Positions 33,401 to 45,400 of a stretch of DNA of 64,000 nucleotides are shown in pieces. Origin of the DNA: Azorinus chamasolen (Eukaryota; Mollusca; Bivalvia; Cardiida; Solecurtidae); the NCBI GenBank assembly GCA_963576725.1, contig OY755244.1, forward strand, positions 85,741,121 through 85,805,120, read 5' to 3'. Made by a program: the position numbers and the translations under genes. The notes beneath the pieces are model-generated. The model saw only the letters and a program-made list of their open reading frames with translations, had not been told where the DNA came from and made no database searches. Position 1 is the stretch's first letter, and every line of letters starts with the position of its first letter.

Positions 33401-36400
33401 ATGAAAGGGTATTTTCTTCACAACTTTTTGCCATGTTGGTAACAGCATGGATCCTAATCAAACCAGGGGTTGCTAAGTAAGACTTCAGGTGACTGTTTTC
33501 TCTCTGATTTTAAACTATGAAAACACCAGTCTTTTTGTGTTGGGCTGGAGAAGGGGAATCTGATTTCAAATGCACACTTCCAGGGAGACTGGTTATATAA
33601 AATTTTGTCTTTCTCTCAGACTGGTTCTACTCTGATGCTTCCTTTGTCTCTCCTTTCATATGGAATGAAACCTAGGATCAAAGTTATAAAAACATTTTTT
33701 AGTTCATTCTCAAGCGTCTAGTTGGTCAGATTTTGAGTTAAACTCAAACTCGGACCAATCAGATACTTTAGAATGAACTAAAAATAGAAGCCTTGGTTAA
33801 CTCATAGATAGTAAGAAGTGTCTGACTCTACAAACAATCCAGGCTCCGAGGTTATAAAAGTTTTTGCTTGAGTCTGAGATCATTCTCAAGCATCTGATTG
33901 GTTAGATTCTGAGCTTGATCTCAGACTCAGGCTCAGAAGTTTTATAACCTTGGACCCAGATCTACATCAAAAGGTTCCTGGAGGAAACATCTGATCAGAG
34001 TCTGCACTGTTTGTCACCTAGCCCTTTCCTTCCTGTAAATGCTTTTTCACTCAACTGCGAACAGAGTAGACCCAGATTAGATGGCTCCGGTAGTAGCTGT
34101 CTGATTAGGGTCTGTTCTGTTTGCTGATGGTATAATATAGGTATGATTATGCAGTTTCTGCCTGAGCTTAACCCATTCCTCCATTGGCTATTTTTAGACC
34201 CAACCTCTTTGAAGAGGGACTACCGAAAAGGGACATTTACTAGAGAAAAGGAACATTTTAGAATTGTGAAGTTTAGAAACCATTGTGATGAATAAAGCAT
34301 TCAGTGCTCCTCTGGAGCAGATACTCTATTTATCACAATGGTTTCAAAAAGTGACTTTTACAGAGGCGTAGCAAGGCGTATTTATGGAGGAAAGGGTTAA
34401 AATGTCTTGTGTTCATAATGTGCCATTCTAAAATTAATCTCATTATGTCATTATTTCTTGCATGAATGTTAAACAACTTCTTTAACTATTCCCCTGATAT
34501 AGACACTTCTTAACACCTTTGCAGACAGAGTAGACCCAGATCAGATGGCTCCTGTAGGAGTGTTCTGATCAAGGTCTAATGTGTTTGAATGTACGGAATA
34601 ATATACATCTGATTCTGTAGTTTCTGCCATGGTCAAACATTCCTGTTTACATGTACTTTCATAAAAAATCATCTAATTAATATTCATGGTGACATAATTT
34701 CTCAAATAAATATTCATCAGACAAAGAGTTTGCTCTGTTATCAAAAGCAGTTCTGTGTTGCCTAGCAGTGATAGATATTTGAGTACCGATATATTACGGA
34801 TAGGGTTCTAAGGTTGTAGGAGGTAATTGGACTATTAACCCGTTTGTCCCCACGATCCCATATAATTGGGACGTCGGCAAACAGCGTCGACTCTGATCAG
34901 ACGCCGCATCATGCGGTGTCTGATCAGAGTTGACACTGTTTGCTGATAGGAATTTCAATATAAAACAAAATGAAATTGAAAATATAGGCCAGCCACCCCT
35001 TAGATAAAAAATGGACCAATCCAATATATAAACATGGAATAATCTACTGGGTGCAAATGGGTTAATATTATTACTAACCAATCATGTTTAGATTGTTGCA
35101 CTCTGTAATTTCACCTGTACGGGTAGTTGTTACACACTCTATTTATCTTTAGAATTTTGACAGGCAAACACAAACAAATAGTACAGCACCAGAATGAGCA
35201 GTTTGATCAGGGTCTGCTCCATTTGCTATTGTGTCAGTCAGATTTATTTAACCTTTTCTTCATGTAAAGGCCTTTTCACACATTTGCAAACAGAGTAGAC
35301 CCAGATCAGGTGGCTCATGTAGGAGCAGTCTGACCTGGGTCTGCTCTGTTTGCTTATGATATAATATAGATATGATTCTTTTGGTTGTGCCTTGACCAAA
35401 AATTCTTGTGTCTATGAGCTGTTATATAAGTTATAACTCTAATTAATTATTATGACGTCATTATTTATTACATAAAGTACCCAGTTAAAGTCTACTTTCA
35501 GTCCAATGGACCGCTAACACCCGACTGTACATTTACTCCCCTGGTCATTGAGTCATTCGCCTACAATATTGAGCACTGCTAACATATGGCGCAATCATGC
35601 AGCAGTAGTACCAGCTAGCGACCCTCACAGGTACCCATTTAACCCCTGGGTGGAGAGGAGGTGTGGGTGGGAGACACTGAAAGCGTCTCTGAAATTTCCG
35701 GGAGGGAGTGGGATTTGAACCCCGGACCTCCGGATCGGTAGTCAAGCGTGTTACCACTAGACCACCACACACGACTACATGAACATTGAAAGGGGAAAGG
35801 GTTATATTTATCTAGATGATGCCACATTGACTTGTTCAGCTTTATCAACTGATGTAGAGTTTTAGGGTCCCGATACTTAGTGTAATAGGGTACTTTCTGT
35901 AAACTGTATGCCTTAACCTTTCCCTTCATGAATATCTATCAACTTAATTTTCAAAGAAATTTTGGCTCTGACAAAAACCGCAAGATTCAGATCTACATAA
36001 TTCCAACAGAGCAGATCCTGATTAGACAGCTCCTACAGCAGCTGTCTGGTCTGGGTCTACTCTGTAAAGACATGAAAAGTTTGTACCAGGTAAATTTTGG
36101 GTTAAAAAACTCGGACACCAAATCTGTCCTCTACATCGGTTTGTATAACTGAATCAGTCAGTTCTGCACCATTTTGACTTAATGAGACTGACACTGTAGC
36201 AAATACAGGCTAAAGGTGCGTACTCAAATACTAAAATTGTCATTTCCCCACCAAAGCCTTTGTTGTGACCACTCTTTAGAATCGTCTCAAAGAGACGATT
36301 CTAAAGAGTGGTCACAACTTAGGGTTTGGTGGAATAAAAAAGAAGTTATTATTGAAAATGTTTTTTAGATCTCTGGCAAATAGTCTTGAAGTAGCAGTTT

Positions 36401-39400
36401 GATCTGGGTCTGCACTTTTTGCCTAAGGTTTTTTTTCTGCTTGAATATTTATAGTTATTAGGGTACCAAACAGAGCCTCTAGTGACCATAAATTGAATAA
36501 AGATGGATGTCAATGAGAGCAGGTGGTTATTTAATGTAGAAAGAGCTGGAAGAGCTTCTTGAATAACTTGTGTACTGCATTAAGCTACCACCTGTCTTAA
36601 AAACCAAGAATTAGTCCCAATTTTAACGGTTTATTTAGATTTAATATTAGTGTACTGTTATCTTACCAAACCTTACAGTATGCTTCGCATGCACTTTGGT
36701 TATAATACAAGTACAGCTGAACTGGGATATTTTTAATTTCAAGGGATCATACAAATTACTTTGAGATAACGGAGGTTCAAATCGTCCAATTTCTAATCTG
36801 AACAATTTCTCAAGTTCACTGCTTAATGCAGGTCTAAAGTAATGCTGAAAGCTCCTGTAGGAGCTTTCAGCATTACTTTCCACTTGCATTAATCTGTCAC
36901 ATGTGCTTGATATGCATAGCGATACATATTAGAACAATTTTGTATTGTAAATTTTGGAAGGACTGAACTTTTTATGGCGTTCGGAACGCCATATAGCAGT
37001 CGGTCTCTTTATGGCAACGAGTTCACTTGTCTAGTGAACATGCGCAAGACAAAATAGTTTTCTTCAAGTCTGCACTAGTTTGGTTGTAAAGTGTTCATGT
37101 ATTTGTTTACTCTTCATGTATTTAATAATAATTCGCTGTGTGAGATAATTACTACTAATCTACACAAAGATAAACTTTTTAAAAGTCTTGAATTTTAATA
37201 AACTCCAAGTATGTCGATGCTCCAGAGTGGGCCCTGTGCTTTCATCGGAAGAAGAAGAAGACGCGAACGAATATTTTTACCGTAGTTTTCGCAACACATT
37301 GGCGTTCTAAAGCAGAAGGAATATAGCCGAGGTTTCCGATTGCATTTTTATACACATTCGTAACTGATTAGCATATAGACCTACATCTTCAGCCAATCAA
37401 ACTGTCTTTTGCATCGTATTCAGTCATTTCCGTTTGACCTGTACTCAAAATTAGAAATAGGAAGTTTCATAAAGAACAAGGTCAAAGAAATCTAAAATAA
37501 TCAACCAATGAAATTCAGAATTCCCATATACACATTTATCATGCATCGAACAGCGTGTTTTGACTATGGCACCCAACCTCAACACAAGTCTAAATTTTAC
37601 AAGAAGTAAAACCGTAAAAACACGGGGTTCTATCAGCTTATCAAAGTAAGTTTTATCCATAGAAGATTTTCAACACATATTCAATCAAATTATATTCCAG
37701 TGTCAATAACAACTGTGAAAATAAGAGTCTCTTCTATGTATCGTGTAACCGCCGAGTCGCCGACACTGTCGTTTGCTCAAGACGTTTGTGTCGTGTAAAA
37801 GCGAAAGTAGGTAGCAATTTGTTGAAATGTCTTTCCCAGCTTACAACTCTACTTCAGACTGTAGTTTCTGAATTTGAGTTTCATCAGGTTCCAAACAACT
37901 ACCATAATTGTATGTACATGTATGGATCTACTTAGTAATTAAAAATAAAAACAGTCTACCTTCAAATTTGTAAGCAGACTACATTTATTCAAAATAAACG
38001 AGTGCTGAACATGGAAAAATAAATGTTATGTGTAAGAATTAGTTGAATAAAAAATGTAGGATTATAGGTAGCCTTTGTATCATTTTGATGTTGTGCTTCA
38101 GTTTTTGCATCAGCTTTGGACATGAAAGCATTAATTGACCCTTTACTTCATGAATATTCATATAAGAAATAATGACATCATGAATGTAATTAAGATATTC
38201 TTTTGCCATAGAAGAAACTAGAAGCATGTCTATATATAAACAGCAGATCATGAGATGGCTCCTTTTGTTTCAGTCTGTCATATTTTTATGCCCCCAATCA
38301 AGGGGGGGGGGGGGGGGTTTGACTGTTGGTTTGTTGGCTTGGCTCAAACTTTAATGTTGGCAATAACTTTGTAGCCATTGCACATACATACTTCAAACCT
38401 GGCATGCCTATGCAACTTACAGAGGCGAACATTTTTTATTTTATTTTTTTTTGGGGGGGGGGGGGGGGGGGGGGGGCGCTTATTAAAATCAAGTTTATAT
38501 ATAACTGTTAAATGTCACATTACGGGTCAAATTTATGTTTGTCACAATCAGGGGCATAGTGTTTCACAAAAATGTGTTGTTATTAATACTGTTATCAATT
38601 CCAAGACGTTATTGTTATTAACGTGTACATCAATTTCCCCCCTTACAATTAACATCCATATCAAACCCGAACGCCATTATGGCCATTCAGGCCTTTGATT
38701 TACTTCGACTTATCCTGAAGTTCGAGTTACCAGAGTTTGAGGTATTTAGGTTCAATTGTGTAACGAAACCTTTCTAAAGTGACCAATCTAAACGTAATGA
38801 AATGTTAATCTTCAAGACTGACATAAGCTTAACCCTTTACTTAATGAATATTCATTTGACTCCATCCATTAACTCTTTCCTCCATAAATACGCCTTTCTA
38901 CACCTCTGTAAAAGTCACACGTCGAAACCATCATGATAAATAGAGCATTTGCTCCTATAGGAGCAAATGCTCTATTTATCACAATGGTTTCAAACTACAA
39001 AATTCTAAAAGTTTCCTTTTCTCTAGTTAATGCTCCTTTTCAGTAGGTTTATTCTAAGTGGTTTGATCTAAAAATAGCCTATGAGTGAATGGGTTGATAA
39101 ATACTTGATCATTTAAGTTTTGTATTAAAAATGTAAAACCAGGGAATTTGGTGAAAGAGAAAACAGTAGAGAAATAGATCTGATACATTAAAGCAAAGAG
39201 AGCAGACCCTGATCAGGCAACATCTATAGGAGCTGACAAACCTGGATCGACTCTGTTTGCAGACCATAAAAAGGCTCTAAAGATGCTCTACCTTGTTACG
39301 GAAGTAAAATCCCTTGTTTAATTGTTTTCGATGCAAGTGATAATTAATTACTGTACATGTACATAATTGCAGGAGTCTTGCATAAAAATCTAGATGGTGT

Positions 39401-42400
39401 AAAGGGTTATAATGTAGCAGTTGCATACTGTAGTTGAAACTTAGATTTGCCTTTAACCCTTTACTCCATAGATATGCCTTTAATACCTTTGCAAACATAG
39501 CAGACCCAGATAAGATGGCTCCTGTTGGAGCCATCTGATCTGAGTATGCTCTGTTTGCTTATGATATATACATGTAATTCTATAATTCTACAGTGTCTGT
39601 CAAATATGACCCAAGTTCTTGTGCTATTGTAGCAATTGATCCAATTAATATTCATGATATCATTATTTCTTACATGAATATTCATGGATTATTCTGTTCA
39701 ATATTCATGTAAGAAACAATGGTGGAATAAATGTTTATTAGCTGGTTTAAAAGGGTTAAAATGTAGCATTTGCATACTGTAGTTGACTTTTTAGCTCACC
39801 AGAGCACTTTTGTGCTCAGGGTGAGCTTTTGTGATCGCCTGATGTCCGTCGTCCGTCGTCGTCCGTCGTGCGTCGTCGGGCGTCAACAATTTGAACCTTT
39901 AAAAACCTTCTCCTCTGAATCTACAGGGTTCTCAGCTTTCATCTTTGGTACATAGCATCATCTGTAGGTCCCCTACAAAAGTTATATAAATTATGCCCCT
40001 AGAGTCAAAATTGGCCCCGCCCCAGGGGTGCCTTGTTTTCTATTGAAATATATAGTAAAATTTTGAAAATCTTCTTCTCTGAAACTGGAAGGTTCTCAGC
40101 TTTCATATTTGGCACATAGCATCATGTTGAGGTCCTCTACAAAAGTTATATAAATTATGCCCCTGGGGTCAAAATTGGCTACACCCCGGGGTGGCCAGTT
40201 TTCTAGCAAACTTGAAGCTGACTGCACTTTTAAGCATCTTATCTTTACTCATAAAGGCCATCAGGTCAGGCAGTAGTGAGGGGAGACTGACCTACCAGTG
40301 TTTATGCAAGTTTACCCTTAGTCTGATCAGTAGAGTAGAAATTGTGTTTAGCCAAATAAATAACAAACACTCATTTTAGATTGAGAAAACTAAGTGGATA
40401 ATTCTTAAAATTCTCTTTGCATATCTTTGTCCTCCATTAAGCTCTCAGATATCAATATAGAGTCTTATCAGTATATCTTTTGTGAAGTTCAGCTGAATAC
40501 AAGTCAAGTGTTCTATGCTGTAGCATTCTTTATCTGCTTCAGAATTGTTGTCTGCTTGTCTAAGATTGTTCACATTGTTTTTAATACATGTCAATCCTAC
40601 AATTAACTCTCTTGTACAAAACAATTATGAAGTACAATATTGGATTCTGATCTGACACATATGTAACTTGAAGTTACATATGCATCAGATCAGAATCCAA
40701 ACTGTGCTAGGTCTCCCTTTGCACTTTTGATAACAACTGGATTGCCTCCCTTCTGGGTAGACAACTGATATTTTTAGATCTGGCCTATTGCACAGACAAT
40801 AAACCCTTTACTCCATAATTATGCATTTCTACACCATTGCAAACAGAGTAGACCCAGATTAGATGGCCCATTTAGTAGCCATATGATCAGTCTGCTCTGT
40901 TTACTTATGATATTATATAGTGCAAATTGCATTAAATTATTTCCATTTTGTGTACAATATACTTATAATATGTTTACTTAGCCCTTTCCCTCATATAAAT
41001 GCCTTTTCATGCATTTGCAAGCAGAGCAGACCCAGATCAGGCGGCTCCTTTAGCAGCTGTCTGATTAGGGCCTACACTGTTTGTTAATGGAATTTGAAAG
41101 ATGTTTTTCATTACTTTCTAAAATGGCTACACTTTCTATTTTTCATTATAACTATTTTGTCCATGAATATTCAGTAGGTATTGAAATTTTGAATAAACAT
41201 CGAACAGGGGAAGGGTTAAAAATAAGTTAAGATATGCATAATAATATGAACTCATGTAGAATGTATAATGAAAATATCTGAAATTTTGAACATAAGTATA
41301 GATTAATTTATTCTTTCTGAAATTCAACCATTTTGCCCAAGGAGATGCTATACATACTTTTTTTATATGACCTTCTTTAGATTTACATTGTTATAATATG
41401 TTTACATTTACATTTTTCTTTAATTTCTATTCACTTGAGGTCTCTGCAAAAGCTATATAAATTATGCCCCTTGGGTCAAAATTGGCCCTCGCCAGGGCTG
41501 GCTATATTTTCTATAGAAACACATAGTGAAAACTTTGAAAATCTTCTCCTCTGATTGTCTGGTGAGCGATGTCAGGGCCTTTCAGGCCCTCTTGTTTTGC
41601 TTTGGATTTTGCATGGTATCATACCTTTTCCCTTATGAACATGTATGCATGAATTTATCACTTATTTTGTATACCATAAAATGTTCATCTACAGTTAACT
41701 GTCTAGTTTTTTTTTCAGGTCTTTAACCCTTTCCCTAATAGGCTATTTTTAGACTCAACCTCTTTCAATAAATCTCCCGAAAAGGAGCATTTACTAGAGG
41801 AAAGGAAAATTTTAGATATGTGTAGTATTGAAACCATTGTGATAAATAGAACATTTGCCCCTATGGAACAAATGTTCTATTTATCACAATGGTTTCAAAA
41901 AGTGTCTTTTACAGAAGCGTCAAAGGGCGTTAATATGAGGGAATGGGTTAAATATCCATTGGTTTTGAGTCTTGACCTACATCAATCCTTAAGATCATTG
42001 CTTGCTATGTAATTACATGTATAGCAATAAAATCTGCATGTTGCAGTTATGATAATTTTTCCTTATTTTTCGCTGGTCTGTTTTGAAGAAATCACGAGCT
42101 AATGTCGTAACTCCGGCGTCATCGTCGTCTGAAATCTTAATATTGACCATAACTTCTTCAATTTTTCATTTACAACCTTTATTTTTGGTTTGCATAGTCA
42201 TCTTGACAATGACGACATACGAGCGTTGGCACCCGCTTGCGGTGCTCTTGTCTCAAGTAGTCACAGTGTCAAACAGTTCTACTCGTAGTGAGACGTCAAA
42301 TAACTTGGCGACTCATCCAGGTTCAAACTAATTGTTTAGCTGTTTCCCTAAAGAACATTTTATTAACCCTTTCCCTCATTTAAATGTTTTCACACATTTA

Positions 42401-45400
42401 CAAACAAAGTAGACCCAGATCAGACGGCTCCTAGAGGAGCCGTCTGATTAGGGTCTACTCTGTTTGCTAATGAAATTTGAAAAGATCTGTTTCTTTTCCT
42501 TCTTAAATGGCTACAATGCTCCCCCTTCCATATTTCATAATAAATAATTTGTCCATGAATATTCAGTAGGTAATGAAATTTGGACTAAATAAAGAACAGG
42601 GAAATGGTTAACATCACCTTTCATCACCTTTAATGATAGTTATAGTTTCATTTAAAGTTATCAAAAAATAAATTGCCAAGTTGAGTAGTCCAACTCCACA
42701 AGTCAGTGTAGAAAGGAGATGAGGTTTTGAATATTTAGAATAAATACGCTAATCACTGCTGTTTACAATTTTGTCTTTCAGAAGAACAACCCTCTGTTTG
42801 AGAGTGTTGCCCATGCCATGCATGAGTTATTAGCCTTTAGAGGTATGCTGGTGGACAAGAAGCTCACTCAGGAGGATGCCCGAGACATCAAGAAGGACAT
42901 TGTAAATGTCATAGACTGGGGCAATGGGTAAGCTGAAGGGAATTTAACCTTTGCACTCCCCGAATGGTTTACTGTATACATACTGTTCTTGTGTCAACTG
43001 CTTTGGTAGGGTGATACATATGGATGACCTTTCTGTTGTCAGTTCATCTGTCTGTTACATATTTTTCGTCACGTCTCTGCCAGAGGTCAAATAATTTCTT
43101 GTTTTAGCAATGGATTTGTTTCAAATAAACTGTCAAACACTTCATCACCAATGTAACCCTTTTCCTGCTGGATATTCATGAAAGGAATAATGACTTCATG
43201 AATATTTGTTAGCTGAAGTTTTATAATGGCATATGAACATAGGATGTTTTGGTATTTGTGGAAACTGTAGAGTCAGATCTATTATAATTTCATGAGCAAA
43301 CAGAGCAGACACTGATCAGACAGCTCCTATGGGAGCTATCTGATCTGGGTCTACTGTGTTTGCAAAGGAGTGTAGAAGTGTTAATGTGAGGGAAAGGGTT
43401 AATTGATATATAGAGGATCTTACATGAGTGTTCATTACACATGAAACAATGTATAATGAACATGAATGTAAGATTCTTTTTATCACATAATCCTTAAAAT
43501 GCCATAGAAAATAAAACGGACTGGCTGACGGCTGTTTCTACCATTGCTTTACAAACAGCGTAGTAATACAACGGACGACCCGCATGGAGTGCTATGATTG
43601 GCTAACGCTTTTTAAATGAGAGCTACAATTGGGTAACTTGCTAATTTGCATAAAAAATGCACTAGTGCAATTCTGCGAAATAAGGCACTCTGTAACGGCA
43701 CTCCCACATAGTAGATCATGTGATAAATATATACATTGCTTTTGGAGGGCTTTAATTGGAGCAGCAATGATCACCAAGTTGAATTTTTATAATGACCTAT
43801 GAACACTCAAAGGTTGTTGCCACTGTATAATAAAATATATATTATTTCACAAGCAAACAGAACAGACCATGATCAGATTTTGATCAGTTTGATCTGGATC
43901 TACTCTGGAAAAGCTCCTATAGGAACCATCTGATCAGGGTCTCCTCTGTTTGCTTATCGTTTATACAAAGGAAATACATGTAGTTAAAAGGAAAGAGTGT
44001 AATGATATTTCTGGTTGAACTCATTCAGTTTAGTAACGTATAATTATGTTTCTAACAATATATTTTTGTAATCTGTAGTCAGCTTGGGATGGACCTTGTG
44101 CCAAGAATTGATGGTGAGCAGGTGGACGGTGATATGTGTAGTATAGCCCAGCTCCACCGTATACACATGCAGAGTGCCCAGATGGCTGACCATGACAAGG
44201 TAGTCAATACCACCCTCTGACCAGTTTTTGTGTCACCTGATGAGAGGCAGTATGTCACTTAGGGATCACTTTTCCGTCGTCTGTCCGTACGTCCGTCTGT
44301 CTGTCTATCCATCTGTCAGTCTGTCTGTCCGTCACACTTTCTTTTTTTTGGCTGTCATTTCTTAACTTATCTCTATAAAGCTTTCAAATATCACATGTGT
44401 CTTCCTCTCATTGAGGACCATTGATGTTAATAAGGTCCATCACTCTGCACGCAATACTTTTGGAGTTATTCCTCTTTGTTCTGAATTTTGTCACACTTTC
44501 TTATAAACTAATCATTATAGAGCTTTCAAATTTCACATGTGTCTTCCTCTCATTGAGGACCATTGATTTAACTAAGGTCTGTCACTCTGCATGCAATATT
44601 TTTAGCTCACCTGAGCAAAGCTCAGGGTGAACTTTTGGGAGACTTGAATGTCCGGCGTCCGGCGTGCGTCGTTCGTTGTTCGTCGTCAACAATTTGCTTG
44701 TGAACACTCTAGTGGTCACAATTTTAGTCCAATCTTCATGAAACTTGGTCAGAATGAATGTCTTGATAAAATTTCGGACAAGTTCGAAAGTGGGTCAAGT
44801 TGGGTTAAAAACTAGGTCACTAGGTCAAATAGTAGGAAAACCTTGTGAACCCTCTAGAGGTCACATTTTTAGCCCAATTTTCATGAAACTTGGTCAGAAT
44901 GATGGTCTTGATAAAATCTCGGAGGAGTTTGAAAAGTGGGTCATGTGTGGTAAAAAACTAGGTCACTAGGTCAAACAGTAGAAAAACCTTGTGAACACTC
45001 TAGTGGTCACAATTTTAGTCCAATCTTCATGAAACTTGGTCAGAATACATGTCTTGATAAAATCTCGGACGAGTTCGAAAGTGAGTCAAGTGGGTTTAAA
45101 AACTAGGTCACTAGGTCAAACAGTAGAAAAACCTTGTGAACACTCTAGTGGTCACAATTTTAGTCCAATCTTCATGAAACTTGGTCAGAATGAATGTCTT
45201 GATAAAATCTCGGACGAGTTAGAAAGTGGGTCAAGTGGGATTAAAAACTAGGTCACTAGGTCAAACAGTAGAAAAACCTTGTGAACACTCTAGTGGTCAC
45301 ATTTATAGCCAAATCTTCATGAAAATTGGCCAGAATGATTGTCCTAATAAAATCTTGGACATGTTTGAAAGTGGGTTATGTGAAGTCAAAAAGTAGGTCA

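Noticed and set aside
35700..35775. tRNA gene
   Set aside because: Continues into a roughly 200-bp body with target duplication; it is a SINE.
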